Notes: a model not told the origin generated them from the sequence alone. Counted from the stretch's first letter, positions 18,031 to 28,335 are shown. The stretch is DNA of 64,000 nt from Paludibacteraceae bacterium (GCA_024401565.1 JAKSKU010000002.1:1-64000); one strand, 5' to 3'. A program made the numbers and translations.

Positions 18031-18069
18031 AAAAAGATTAACTCCAAGATATTTGGAATTAATCTTTTT
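18031..18069 (-). terminator. Terminator of the second VIT/VWA gene
   Basis: AAAAAGATTAA (18031-18041) pairs with TTAATCTTTTT (18059-18069), with an inner CCAA/TTGG extension. It is 20 bp past the stop at 18089 and separates the two paralogues into different transcripts. Confidence 0.85.
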
Positions 18070-18088
18070 GATATTGCCTTGCCTAGCT

Positions 18089-21022
18089 TTATTTCTTGAA
18101 ATTAATGTTGCCTATAGTAGCGACTTCTTCACCATGACCTAATTGTAGAGTCAAGACCTCTTTCTTCTGGTTTGGACGTCCGAAATTAGTATAGACGGTA
18201 GCTTGCGCCACAACAGGCTGTAATCGTTTCTGACTACGAGTGCCGTAATAGTTAGCTTCAATCTTATAATTGCCTGCTTTCGCTTTTTTCACACAGAACT
18301 CCTCTGGTCCGTAGCCTCTGGTGATATCATCCGACATTCTTCCTCCAATAGCGGTATTTTTATTTTGGAAATAGCATTTTTCTCCATTAGGATCTGTCAC
18401 CCAAAGATCTAAGTCGCAATCGTTTGTATTCCAAGTAAGGATGATTCGTATATCAACAGGACAATTTCCAAGCAGACGTTTGTCATACTTAGACGTATTC
18501 ACCTTGCCTGGATTCAACGCTATCAAGGCATTCAACTCGTTGATTGCAATCTGCTGTATGTTGGAGAATCGTGAGTCCCATTGCTTAGTGCCTACCTTAT
18601 AGAGCAAGTCGGCAGCTTCCTGATATCTGCCTAACTCCCAATATACAAGAGCCAGATCACGATAAGATTGAGCTTCTTCACTTCTCATATCAACAACTCG
18701 TTCAAGCACAGACGCCGCCAACTTATAACTTTTGAACTCCACCAGTTTATTCGCACATGAACGCGCGACCTCAGCGTCGTCAAGTTTCATCTCCGCAAGA
18801 TTGGAGACGATACGGATAGCTTCATCATTTAGTTTTTCACGGTTGAAATAACCAGCCACGTCCAAATAGAACGATGGAGAGCTGCTGTACTGTGGCTTCA
18901 TTTCCAAATAAGCGTCATACATCTTCGTCTTCTCCACCGACTTCAATTTCGATAGGTATGGCACGTCTGGATTCCAGTACTGAATCTGCATCGTGGCCAC
19001 ATCTCCGTCGTCTGCGTCACGCCTACTTTCTCGTGAATCGGTGCTGGCCGACGACTCTTCTACCTCCTCTATAGACCTAGACTCAACATCATTTTCCACA
19101 ACTCTTATCCCAGGAGCTACAACTGGTTCGTCTTCAACATCAAAGAAAGCACTCTCTTCTACTTGCACAGAACGGTCGTCCTCGGCAATGCGTATTTCTA
19201 CCTCCTTTTCTTTCTTAATCTTTGAAAAATCCGTTTTCCACCAAGACACAAAAGCCTCCCTTATTGAAATAATGTATTCCGTAATATCCGTCGACTCAAT
19301 TGTTTTAGGCTTACTTGCCATAAGACGGAAATACGCCTCCTTAAACTCATCAGGTGGTGTTATTTCGTAGCGGACATAGTCTTCAACCGTCTCCAATACA
19401 ATAAGAGACGTATTGCGTGTCACAATACCATATTTTTTTGACAAGTTTGTAATTATCTGCTTGTTCTTCTCGTACTGGATGTCCAACTCCGCCAATTTTT
19501 TCTGTGCCCACATACGCTTCACATTATTGGCAACACCTCTATTGGAGGTATACGACCACATAGGCTTCACCTTTGGGTTTTCTTCATCAATCGCCGAGAT
19601 ATGGCACACCACTTTGTCTTTCACTGTGTTACCCAATCCAAAATACAATGTGATATCAGCCTCTTTACTCTTCATTATTCCCGACATGGAGAATGAGTCT
19701 GTCACTGGTGCTGGCATAGAAGGATAGACTTCTGATATCTTTTGTCCGTCATATTCAGCACGAATAAAATTGTACTGCACATTGCACAACTGTTCTAACG
19801 CTTCATTTTGAGTCTTGTTGCAAAGATTGATATACGAGCCACCGTTTTTCTGCGCCACATATTTCAGAAACGAATGGTCGGCAACAGCACTTGAATTGAC
19901 AACAACGACAGATTTATTTGTAGAAGGGATATTCTCACTTCCGATATTACCCAAACCGTCAGAGAAGAAAAGTATCTCATCCTCCTTTATCTTTGACAGG
20001 TCAACACATCCGATTTGAGTGGCACCGTCAAAATTTGGTTTGTCTGGATTTATTATAGATTTCATTCCATTGATATCACACTGTTTGTCAGCATGTTTTT
20101 TATGGCTGAAGGTAATCAAATGAAACTGAGTGATGCCCAAATAGTCGAGGTATGACTTCAACAAATCGTAGTCCTTTTTCAAATTTCTGTTTTCTGAAGA
20201 ACCAGACACGTCATAAACGACAGCCAAACTTTTAGGTTTTGCCTTCTTCACAGTGACGGGAGTCATAGAGGAATAAAGATAGAAATAGGTATCCATCCCA
20301 ACGTTTTCAGTGTATACTGTAGGCAATTCTCGAGATGGCAACTCAAAGAAAAGACCCTTGTTCAAACTAACGTTCTCTCGTTTCAAAGACGCGACGTAGC
20401 TGTCGTCATCGTTGGGTTTGAAATAGATGTCGCCCATCGATTCGCTGCTGACTTTAGGCTCCGCATACTCTCTGTAGGCCTTAATCTCAATCGCTAGATT
20501 TTTGATTGTATCTGATGTCGATATAGGCAGACGGTAATATCTTTTGCCATTGTCTGTCTTCAGTTCCTGTTCGCAGGCCACCACAATATGACGTGTGCCG
20601 TTGGGATTGAACGGATAGATACGTGTTCTGAAATTGTTTCCCGCCGTCATCTCAAGCAATCCTGGATCCACATTCTGCCTGACCTTGGATTCGAACGCAA
20701 CCCTGCCCTTCTCTTTCTCCACGACCACACCTTCACGAAGTTTTCCATCGATATCAAGAGCATAACGAGACACAGTCTGACCTTCACCCAACGGGAATTC
20801 AAACTCACCCTCCATAACTCTGCTGCCGGAATTAAAGAATGTCATATCAAAAGTAGTGGTCGCGATATTTCCAACCACCTCCACGTCTATCTTAAGGTCT
20901 TGAAGTTCTATACTTTTTTCTTTATTTTCGCACTTTACAGTCGGTATACCCAACTGAGCCATCACACTTGCAGAGACGAAACTCCACGCTGTGAGCAGCA
21001 TTCCCAATTTTTTTCCATTCAT
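18089..21022 (-). CDS. VIT and VWA domain protein with DUF2135 tail
   Basis: 977 residues; signal peptide ending in VMAQ. It is closely related over its whole length to the neighbouring gene: VIT domain, VWA with DVSGSS, a variable linker, TPR-like helices, and a C-terminal DUF2135-like domain with the same LTWNTNDCDLDLWVTDPNGE core. The linker here is acidic and serine-rich and lacks the SusC-like module found in the other copy. VIT plus VWA proteins in animals bind matrix proteins; the bacterial role is not known. Own promoter and terminator. Confidence 0.88.
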   Translation of the reverse strand: MNGKKLGMLLTAWSFVSASVMAQLGIPTVKCENKEKSIELQDLKIDVEVVGNIATTTFDMTFFNSGSRVMEGEFEFPLGEGQTVSRYALDIDGKLREGVVVEKEKGRVAFESKVRQNVDPGLLEMTAGNNFRTRIYPFNPNGTRHIVVACEQELKTDNGKRYYRLPISTSDTIKNLAIEIKAYREYAEPKVSSESMGDIYFKPNDDDSYVASLKRENVSLNKGLFFELPSRELPTVYTENVGMDTYFYLYSSMTPVTVKKAKPKSLAVVYDVSGSSENRNLKKDYDLLKSYLDYLGITQFHLITFSHKKHADKQCDINGMKSIINPDKPNFDGATQIGCVDLSKIKEDEILFFSDGLGNIGSENIPSTNKSVVVVNSSAVADHSFLKYVAQKNGGSYINLCNKTQNEALEQLCNVQYNFIRAEYDGQKISEVYPSMPAPVTDSFSMSGIMKSKEADITLYFGLGNTVKDKVVCHISAIDEENPKVKPMWSYTSNRGVANNVKRMWAQKKLAELDIQYEKNKQIITNLSKKYGIVTRNTSLIVLETVEDYVRYEITPPDEFKEAYFRLMASKPKTIESTDITEYIISIREAFVSWWKTDFSKIKKEKEVEIRIAEDDRSVQVEESAFFDVEDEPVVAPGIRVVENDVESRSIEEVEESSASTDSRESRRDADDGDVATMQIQYWNPDVPYLSKLKSVEKTKMYDAYLEMKPQYSSSPSFYLDVAGYFNREKLNDEAIRIVSNLAEMKLDDAEVARSCANKLVEFKSYKLAASVLERVVDMRSEEAQSYRDLALVYWELGRYQEAADLLYKVGTKQWDSRFSNIQQIAINELNALIALNPGKVNTSKYDKRLLGNCPVDIRIILTWNTNDCDLDLWVTDPNGEKCYFQNKNTAIGGRMSDDITRGYGPEEFCVKKAKAGNYKIEANYYGTRSQKRLQPVVAQATVYTNFGRPNQKKEVLTLQLGHGEEVATIGNINFKK

Positions 21023-21060
21023 ATTATTACGGTATTAGATGACACAATTTGATAACATAA

Positions 21061-21068
21061 CAAATATA
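21061..21068 (-). promoter_or_regulatory. -7 promoter element of the second VIT/VWA gene
   Basis: TATATTTG on the minus strand, exact TAnnTTTG, 38 bp before the ATG at 21022. Confidence 0.7.
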
Positions 21069-21160
21069 TCTTTTTGTTCTTCATGTCAAACAGCATTAAC
21101 AAACATTAATACTTTTTTAACACATCACAATGTTGAGCAACATACAGCACCGTCATAAAT

Positions 21161-21196
21161 CAAAAAATCACCGCCAAACAATAGTTTGACAGTGAT
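21161..21196 (-). terminator. Terminator of the ClC gene
   Basis: ATCACCGCCAAAC (21167-21179) pairs with GTTTGACAGTGAT (21184-21196) apart from the central 3 bases; the loop is AATA. On the minus strand six Ts follow. Confidence 0.85.
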
Positions 21197-21222
21197 AAAA
21201 ATCATTTCGTAGTCAGTCGGTA

Positions 21223-23001
21223 TTACTCTTCTGAAAGCTGAACAAGAATATTACGGTACTCGTTGAAGATTTTAGCCTTTGACACGAAACCAATATATTT
21301 CTTATCCTCCACTACAGGAAGATTCCAAACCTGTGTCTTTTCGAATTTCTCCATCACGACCTCCATAGAATCGTGCAAAGAGAGTGTGTCCGGCGGTGCA
21401 GTCATAAGGTCGCTCACCTGAAATTTGGTGTACAGTTCAGGGCGGAACATTATGTTTCTGATTTCATCAAGAGTGATGATACCAATCAGATATCCCTTCT
21501 TGTTCAACACCGGATAGATATTTCGTTTTGTTCTTGAGATCACTTTAACCAAATCCTCAAGATACATGTCAGGATTCAACTTCTGCAAATCCTGCTCAAT
21601 AACGTCGTCCATTCTTAGAAGAGTAAGCACAGTTCTGTCCTTATGGTGAGTAAGAAGCTCACCCTTAAGAGCAAGACGCTGCGCATACAAACTGTGAGGT
21701 TCAAAGATGATGATGGTGATGTATGCGATTGTAGCAGTGATCATCAGGCTGACGAACAAGCCGTAACCACCCGTCAACTCAGCGATAAGGAAAGTACCCG
21801 TCAACGGAGCGTGCATGACTCCTGCCATAACTCCAGCCATACCAGCCAACGCGAAGTTTTTCTCTGGAAGACGGAAGAATTGTGTATAGTTGACCAACAT
21901 AGCCATCAGATAACCTGTGATACATCCCACAAACAGACTTGGGGCGAAGATACCTCCGGTTCCTCCAGCGCAGTTGGTTGCGGCAGACGCAAAAATCTTA
22001 AGCATGACAAGAAGACCAAGGAACAGGAACAGCATCCAGAAATGCTCTTTAAACTGATAGAACGCACTGTTCTCCGTCACCTTAACAACATCATTGCTTA
22101 ACAACGCAGTGATTGTGTTATAACCTTCTCCATATAGAGGGGGAAGCATGAAAATCAACACACTCAACATAATTCCTCCGATCACCATCTTCTTTGTAGG
22201 CGACTGTAGCGAACCGAAGCTTGCCTCCAATCGAGTCATACCGCGTGTGAAATACAAAGATATGAATCCGCACAATATACCAAGCAAGATGTAGAATGGT
22301 GTTCTCGACGGAGTAAATGGATCAGAAATAGAGAAACCGAACATAAAGTCAGAGCCAGAAAGGAAGTATGTCACAAGACTGGCTGTGATTGACGATATAA
22401 GCAGCGGCACAACTGTGGCCATAGTAAGGTCGAGCAGCAAAACCTCCAGTGTGAAGATCACGCCTGTGATTGGAGCCTTAAAGATACCGGCGACCGCGGC
22501 CGACGCGCCACAACCGACAAGAAGCATCAGCGTCTTTCTATCCATACGGAACACTCTTCCCAGATTAGAGCCTATGGCAGAACCGGTAAGCACAATTGGG
22601 GCCTCGGCTCCGACTGATCCTCCGAATCCGATGGTAAGCGAACTGGCAACAAGAGACGACCACATATTGTGGGCCTTGATCACCGCCTGTCGTTGGGAAA
22701 TTGCATATAGGATTTTTGTCACTCCATGGCTGATATCATCCTTAACGATATATCTCACGAACGTACTCGCTAGGAAAATACCTACAATAGGCATTACAAA
22801 ATAAAGGTAGTTCATCGAGCTTACCTCCACCGCATTCTTCACAACCTCGTGAAGATAGTCAACAATGTTCTTCAAAATATGTGCGGCCAAAGCACAGAAT
22901 AATCCAACGAAGAAACTCAATATCATAGTAAAGTATTTCGCCGGAATCGAATGCTCGCGCCAAACCAAAAGTCGTTGGAACCTATGTTGTAAATTTAGCA
23001 T
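21223..23001 (-). CDS. ClC-type chloride channel or antiporter with CBS pair
   Basis: 592 residues from the ATG at 23001 (MLNLQHRFQRLLVWRE), which resembles the start of relatives; an in-frame ATG at 23082 would add 27 residues that do not look conserved. About ten membrane helices form the ClC fold; GFGGSVGAEAPIVLTG holds the GxEGP-type motif with the gating glutamate, and CAGGTGGIFAPSLFVG the second selectivity region. The last 140 residues form two CBS domains, which usually bind adenine nucleotides. The gating glutamate is compatible with either a channel or a Cl/H exchanger. Confidence 0.93.
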   Translation of the reverse strand: MLNLQHRFQRLLVWREHSIPAKYFTMILSFFVGLFCALAAHILKNIVDYLHEVVKNAVEVSSMNYLYFVMPIVGIFLASTFVRYIVKDDISHGVTKILYAISQRQAVIKAHNMWSSLVASSLTIGFGGSVGAEAPIVLTGSAIGSNLGRVFRMDRKTLMLLVGCGASAAVAGIFKAPITGVIFTLEVLLLDLTMATVVPLLISSITASLVTYFLSGSDFMFGFSISDPFTPSRTPFYILLGILCGFISLYFTRGMTRLEASFGSLQSPTKKMVIGGIMLSVLIFMLPPLYGEGYNTITALLSNDVVKVTENSAFYQFKEHFWMLFLFLGLLVMLKIFASAATNCAGGTGGIFAPSLFVGCITGYLMAMLVNYTQFFRLPEKNFALAGMAGVMAGVMHAPLTGTFLIAELTGGYGLFVSLMITATIAYITIIIFEPHSLYAQRLALKGELLTHHKDRTVLTLLRMDDVIEQDLQKLNPDMYLEDLVKVISRTKRNIYPVLNKKGYLIGIITLDEIRNIMFRPELYTKFQVSDLMTAPPDTLSLHDSMEVVMEKFEKTQVWNLPVVEDKKYIGFVSKAKIFNEYRNILVQLSEE

Positions 23002-23311
23002 CCTTTTCGTAGTTAGTAATACAAATCGTCTAGATTTACTTATCGTTTCGTTAGCTGTAAATCCAAAACCATCATATATCAAATCCCATCACCCTCCATT
23101 TTTCTTGCAACTGAAATAGGGATAGGGAAAAGCAAAGCTACAATTTATTTTTTAATCCAGACCCTTAATTCCGCCTTTTTTTAGACTTATGGATATTTTT
23201 CGTCCCATTGCTATGTTTTTCTATCGTTTTTTTATATTTTTACGAAACATAATGTTTCATTGCGGTAGTATGCCGCATTGCATTATGGTTGTGATTAAAA
23301 TAGATAGTGAT

Positions 23312-25048
23312 ATGGCAACAAATTGGGTATATACATCTCTTACAGAAGAGCAGAGCAAGCAGAGAGATCTGATGGCCGAAGAACTCGGAATCAGTTCAAT
23401 TCTATGCCAACTTTTGGTGCGTCGCGGAATTACGACAGTAGAGGCTGCAAAACGATTCTTCCGTCCGCGCATTGAAGACCTTCACGACCCTTTTTTAATG
23501 AACGACATGGACAAGGCCGTCGACAGATTGAATCAGTCGATGGGCAAGAAAGAGCGCATCCTTATCTATGGTGATTATGATGTAGACGGTATAACTGCCG
23601 TGGCTCTTGTATACAAATACTTGAAGTCCAACTACTCCTATGTGGATTTCTACATTCCAGACAGATACATTGAAGGCAGCGGTATCTCCTACCGTGGCAT
23701 CGACTATGCCGCAGACACAAACGTGAAACTGATCGTGGCCCTCGACTGCGGTATCAAAGCTGTCGACAAGGTGAATTATGCTAAAAGCAAAGGCATCGAT
23801 TTCATCATCTGCGACCACCACACTCCTGACGACAACCTTCCTGGCGCAGTGGCTGTGCTTGACCCTAAACGCGAGGACTCCACTTATCCAGACTCCAACC
23901 TGTCTGCTTGCGGCGTCGGCTTCAAACTGATGCAGGCGTTTGCGATAAACAACGGTATCTCGTCCGACACTTTGCTGGACCTTTTTGACCTTACCGCTGT
24001 CAGCATCGCGTCGGATATCGTGCCAATCAACGGAGAAAACAGAATCCTTGCATATTATGGATTGAAACAGTTGAACTCCAACCCCAGCCTGGGATTGAAA
24101 TGTATCATCGACGTCTGCGGTCTGACTGGCAAGGAGATCACCATTTCTGATATAGTATTCAAAATCGGCCCACGCCTTAACGCTTCAGGAAGAATCAAGA
24201 CAGCTTCCGAGGCTGTGGAGCTTTTGATATCAAAGGAGTTGACTTTCGCCCGTGAGAAGAGCGACTGTATCGACAAATACAACCAGCAGAGAAAAGACCT
24301 CGACAAGAGTGTGACTGACGATGCCATCGCTCAACTAGAGGACAAGAAAGAGGAGCTCGACAGCAGTGCCTCCATCGTGATATACAATCCGAACTGGAAC
24401 CAGGGTGTGATTGGTATCGTGGCATCTCGTCTGACAGAGCTGCACTACAAGCCTACTATCGTGCTTACATATTCTCAAGAAAACAACCTTGCTACAGGTT
24501 CCGGCCGTTCTGTGTCGGGATTCGATTTGTATAAAGCAATTGAAAGCTGCAGCGACCTGCTTGAAAACTTCGGAGGCCACATGTATGCGGTCGGATTACG
24601 TATGAAGCCAGAGAATGTGCCAGAGTTCCGCAAAAGAATGGAACAGTATGTTGCTGAAAACATCACTACAGAGCAACAGAAGCCACAGCAGGACATCGAC
24701 GCTTTCATCGACTTCAAGGAGATAACTCCTAAATTTGTACGTCTGCTTAAACAGTTCAGCCCATTCGGACCTGAAAATCAAAAACCTGTTTTCGCGACAC
24801 GCAAAGTGCTTGACTACGGTACCAGCCGTATAGTAGGTAAAGAAAAAGAGCACTTGAAACTTGAATTGGTTGACTCACAGAGCGAATGTATCATGAACGG
24901 TATAGCGTTCGGTCTGTCGGAATACAACGACTACATCAAGGCTTTCAACCCCGTCGATATCTGCTACACTATCGAGGAGAACAATTTCAACGGCGGATCA
25001 AACACTCAATTGATGATCAAGGACATCCGTCCTCTTTCACAGAAATAA
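23312..25048 (+). CDS. recJ: Single-stranded-DNA exonuclease RecJ
   Basis: 578 residues from the ATG at 23312 (MATNWVYTSL); the open frame extends 41 codons upstream but that part is hydrophobic and not RecJ-like. DHH-family motifs are present: IYGDYDVDG (motif I), ALDCGIKA, and ICDHHTPDD (motif III), then the DHHA1 domain with the glycine-rich ENFGGHMYAVGL. RecJ is a 5'-to-3' ssDNA exonuclease in recombination and mismatch repair. It ends in a strong terminator. Confident. Confidence 0.96.
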   Translation: MATNWVYTSLTEEQSKQRDLMAEELGISSILCQLLVRRGITTVEAAKRFFRPRIEDLHDPFLMNDMDKAVDRLNQSMGKKERILIYGDYDVDGITAVALVYKYLKSNYSYVDFYIPDRYIEGSGISYRGIDYAADTNVKLIVALDCGIKAVDKVNYAKSKGIDFIICDHHTPDDNLPGAVAVLDPKREDSTYPDSNLSACGVGFKLMQAFAINNGISSDTLLDLFDLTAVSIASDIVPINGENRILAYYGLKQLNSNPSLGLKCIIDVCGLTGKEITISDIVFKIGPRLNASGRIKTASEAVELLISKELTFAREKSDCIDKYNQQRKDLDKSVTDDAIAQLEDKKEELDSSASIVIYNPNWNQGVIGIVASRLTELHYKPTIVLTYSQENNLATGSGRSVSGFDLYKAIESCSDLLENFGGHMYAVGLRMKPENVPEFRKRMEQYVAENITTEQQKPQQDIDAFIDFKEITPKFVRLLKQFSPFGPENQKPVFATRKVLDYGTSRIVGKEKEHLKLELVDSQSECIMNGIAFGLSEYNDYIKAFNPVDICYTIEENNFNGGSNTQLMIKDIRPLSQK

Positions 25049-25063
25049 TGATTCATATAATAA

Positions 25064-25093
25064 AGAGACGCGGAAAAAGGACGCGTCTCTTTT
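25064..25093 (+). terminator. Terminator of recJ
   Basis: AGAGACGCG (25064-25072) pairs perfectly with CGCGTCTCT (25082-25090), then TTT. 15 bp after the stop. Confidence 0.88.
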
Positions 25094-25166
25094 CTGAAAA
25101 CAACAATCATATAATAGAGCTGAACATTAGAATAAAGATTTAGTTACTTTTTAACACCATGAACTG

Positions 25167-26384
25167 ATGGCATTATTGAACGAAGATTATTTGAAACTTC
25201 CAGAGAATTACCTTTTTACGGAAATTCATCGAAAAGTAAATATCTATAAAATCACTCGTCCTGGCTCAAAGGTCATCCATCTTGACGCAGGTGATTCCAA
25301 CCATCTTCTCCAAGGTGAGTTTGTCGAAAATTTCCACAAGAACCTTGACTTGATGGCATCTTCTCAAGCGACAAAATCGACAGACATTCCGGAACGTACA
25401 AAAGTACTGGAACAAAAAATACTTAAGACAGACTACGAAAGCAATGGCATAAAGCTATCCGTAGACGACATTTTTATTAATGATGACCCACGAAACGCTG
25501 CCGCAGACGTGCTTGAGCTGTTGAGCCGCGACAATATCATCGGTGTATTCGACCCGTCATACCCCGCATTCATCTACAACACGGTGATGAGCGGTCGTTC
25601 GGGACAGAAGATGGAAGACGGCAGATGGAGCAACCTAGTCTATCTTCCTTGCAACGCAGAGAATAAGTTTGTACCGTCTATTCCCAAAGAGCGTCTGGAT
25701 GTGGTATATTTAAGTTTGCCAAACAACCCTACCGGAACAACTCTTACCACAGAAGAGCTGACCAAATGGGTCAAATATGCGATAGACACCCACACTCTGA
25801 TCATCTACGATGCGTCGCATGCGCATTACGTACGTCAGAAGAAAGTTCCAAAATCCATTTACGAGATAAAAGGAGCACAGAAGGTGGCTATTGAATTACG
25901 CAGTTTTTCAAAGACTACAGGTTACACAGGAACAAATTTCGGTTTTACAATCATTCCTAGCGACGTTGTGGCCTACACAGAAATGGGCAAGGCTGTTTCC
26001 CTGAATCAGTTGTGCCGCAGACGTCAAACCTCAAAGTTTTCCGGCATTCCATATTTGGCACTTTCTGCAGCGGAATCCCTATACACGCCAGAAGGGCAAA
26101 AGCAGATGCGTCAGATAGCCGACTATTACATGACAAATGCCAAAATAATCAAAGACAAACTACTATCAATCGGTTTGACGGTAGCAGGAGGCGACAACTC
26201 TCCATATATATGGGTAAAGACGCCAGACGGTGTCTCATCATGGAGATTCTTTGAGCAAATGTTGTATGAAAAATCCATTGTCTGTACGCCAGGAGTAGGA
26301 TTTTGTCCTGGAGGCGAAGGCTACGTCAGATTCTCCGGTTTTTCCGACAGAGCCGATGTAGAGGAGGCAATGTCCAGACTATAA
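25167..26384 (+). CDS. LL-diaminopimelate aminotransferase-like PLP enzyme
   Basis: 405 residues, fold-type I aminotransferase. The C-terminal half matches DapL well: the PLP lysine lies in ELRSFSKTTGYTGTNFG, followed by LNQLCRRRQTSKFSGIPY and SPYIWVKTPDGVSSW. DapL converts tetrahydrodipicolinate to LL-diaminopimelate for lysine and peptidoglycan. The N-terminal half is unusual: the GD of the first motif is LDAGDSNHLLQ, and the usual SDG-x-KCD region reads INDDPRNAAADVLELL, so part of the cofactor or substrate pocket differs. Either a divergent DapL or a relative with another substrate; I leave the symbol blank. Monocistronic, with a shared terminator downstream. Confidence 0.8.
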   Translation: MALLNEDYLKLPENYLFTEIHRKVNIYKITRPGSKVIHLDAGDSNHLLQGEFVENFHKNLDLMASSQATKSTDIPERTKVLEQKILKTDYESNGIKLSVDDIFINDDPRNAAADVLELLSRDNIIGVFDPSYPAFIYNTVMSGRSGQKMEDGRWSNLVYLPCNAENKFVPSIPKERLDVVYLSLPNNPTGTTLTTEELTKWVKYAIDTHTLIIYDASHAHYVRQKKVPKSIYEIKGAQKVAIELRSFSKTTGYTGTNFGFTIIPSDVVAYTEMGKAVSLNQLCRRRQTSKFSGIPYLALSAAESLYTPEGQKQMRQIADYYMTNAKIIKDKLLSIGLTVAGGDNSPYIWVKTPDGVSSWRFFEQMLYEKSIVCTPGVGFCPGGEGYVRFSGFSDRADVEEAMSRL

Positions 26385-26436
26385 GTTTGGAGAATTAACC
26401 TGAAAGTTTTGTAAAAAGCCCAAAGCTATAAATCAC

Positions 26437-26470
26437 AAAGAAGGGGTGGACTCACGTCCACCCCTTCTTT
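26437..26470. terminator. Bidirectional terminator between the dapL-like gene and glmS
   Basis: Perfect 15-bp stem: AAAGAAGGGGTGGAC (26437-26451), loop TCAC, and GTCCACCCCTTCTTT (26456-26470). It serves both converging genes. Confidence 0.93.
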
Positions 26471-26490
26471 ATTATATAAATTATCTTGTT

Positions 26491-28335
26491 TTACTCTACG
26501 GTAACACTCTTTGCAAGGTTACGAGGCTGATCCACATCACAACCCTTAGCCACAGCGATGTGGTAAGACAAAAGCTGCAATGGAATAGTAGCCAAGATAG
26601 GAACCAAGCATTCAACAGTATCAGGGATAACGATTGAGTAGTCCGCGATCTTGCTTGCAACTTCGTCGCCCTCAGAAACAATTGCGATTACTCTACCCTT
26701 ACGAGACTTGATTTCCTGGATGTTACTTACCACCTTCTCATATGTTGGAGCGTTAGTTGCAATAACAACAACTGGCATTTCAGCGTTGATCAAAGCGATA
26801 GGTCCGTGCTTCATCTCAGCTGCTGGATAACCCTCAGCGTGGATGTAAGAGATCTCCTTCAACTTCAAAGCACCTTCCAAAGCAACTGGGAAGTTGTAAC
26901 CACGACCAAGATAGATGAAGTTAGAAGCGTAAGTAAAGATTCTGGCGAAATCCTTAATCTTATCGTTCTGAGCCAAGATAGTCTCGATCTTCTGTGGCAA
27001 TGCGAACATCTCCTCCAACACGTGGCGGTAGAATGCGTTATCGATTGTCTTCTTCTCCTTTGCAAGAGACAAAGCCAACATAATCAAAATCTGTACCTGA
27101 GCAGTAAATGCCTTAGTTGAAGCAACTCCAATCTCTGGACCTACGTGAGTGTAGCAACCTGCACCTGTCATTCTGGCGATGCTACTACCTACTACGTTAC
27201 AGATACCGAATAGAAGAGCACCGTTATCCTTAGCCAACTCAAGAGCTGCCAATGTATCTGCAGTCTCACCCGACTGAGAGATTGCGATCACAACGTCAGA
27301 GGAATTAACAACTGGCTTACGATATCTAAACTCAGATGAGTACTCTACCTCTACAGGAATCTTAGCGAACTCCTCGATTGCATACTTACCGATCAAAGCA
27401 GCATGCCAGCTTGTACCACACGCTGTGATGATGATACGGCTTGCATTCAAGAAACGATCCTTATTATCAATGAATCCACAAAGCGCGATGTTGTCCATGT
27501 CAACATTGATACGTCCGCTTGTTGCCTCCATTACTGTACGTGTCTGCTCAAAAATCTCCTTAAGCATGTAGTGCTCGTAGTCTCCCTTCTCAAGCTCAGA
27601 CAAGTTCAACTCCAACTCTTGGATCTTTGGAGTCTTCTCTACATTAGCGATAGTCAACACCTTGATTGACTTACCCTTTGTAAGAATGGCGATTTCCTCG
27701 TCCTGCAAATAAACCACCTTGTTAGTATACTCGATGATTGGAGTGGCATCTGAAGCCAAGAAATACTCATCATTGCCAATTCCGACAACCAATGGACTAC
27801 TCTTTCTAGCTGCCACAATTGTTTCAGGATGACCCTTCTCTATAACTGCGATAGCGTAAGCTCCTACCACCTGGCTCAACGCCAACTGAACAGCTGTGCA
27901 AAGATCACAGTTATTCTCCTTCTTAACGAACTCAATAAGCTGAACAAGAACCTCTGTATCTGTTGTACTTCTGAAAGTATAACCCTTAGCAATCAAAGAC
28001 TCCTTGATTACAGCATAGTTTTCAATGATACCATTATGGATAAGTGCGATATTCTCACTCTGTGAATAATGAGGGTGAGCATTGAAATCAGTTGGCTCTC
28101 CATGAGTGGCCCAACGTGTATGTGCGATACCGATGTTTCCACTCAAATCCTTATCACGAGCATATGCCTCCAAATCAGAAACCTTTCCTTTCGATTTGTA
28201 AACATTCAACTCGCCCTTGTCGTCTATCATAGCAACACCAGCACTATCATAGCCTCTGTATTCAAGACGATGCAAACCCTTTATCAAAATAGGGTATGCC
28301 TGTTTAGTTCCAATATAACCTACAATTCCGCACAT
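26491..28335 (-). CDS. glmS: Glucosamine-6-phosphate synthase (glutamine-hydrolysing)
   Basis: 614 residues. N-terminal class II glutaminase with Cys2 as nucleophile (MCGIVGYIG) and HTRWATHGEPTDFNAHPH; two SIS domains with SQSGETADTLAAL and AEGYPAAEMKHGPIAL; the C-terminus is DQPRNLAKSVTVE. It makes glucosamine-6-phosphate from fructose-6-phosphate, the first step to UDP-GlcNAc for peptidoglycan and lipid A. I see no glmS ribozyme in the leader, which has a plain TAnnTTTG promoter. Confidence 0.97.
   Translation of the reverse strand: MCGIVGYIGTKQAYPILIKGLHRLEYRGYDSAGVAMIDDKGELNVYKSKGKVSDLEAYARDKDLSGNIGIAHTRWATHGEPTDFNAHPHYSQSENIALIHNGIIENYAVIKESLIAKGYTFRSTTDTEVLVQLIEFVKKENNCDLCTAVQLALSQVVGAYAIAVIEKGHPETIVAARKSSPLVVGIGNDEYFLASDATPIIEYTNKVVYLQDEEIAILTKGKSIKVLTIANVEKTPKIQELELNLSELEKGDYEHYMLKEIFEQTRTVMEATSGRINVDMDNIALCGFIDNKDRFLNASRIIITACGTSWHAALIGKYAIEEFAKIPVEVEYSSEFRYRKPVVNSSDVVIAISQSGETADTLAALELAKDNGALLFGICNVVGSSIARMTGAGCYTHVGPEIGVASTKAFTAQVQILIMLALSLAKEKKTIDNAFYRHVLEEMFALPQKIETILAQNDKIKDFARIFTYASNFIYLGRGYNFPVALEGALKLKEISYIHAEGYPAAEMKHGPIALINAEMPVVVIATNAPTYEKVVSNIQEIKSRKGRVIAIVSEGDEVASKIADYSIVIPDTVECLVPILATIPLQLLSYHIAVAKGCDVDQPRNLAKSVTVE

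Noticed and set aside
23189..23311. 41-codon N-terminal extension of recJ
   Set aside because: Hydrophobic, unlike RecJ, and the ATG at 23312 begins the typical sequence.
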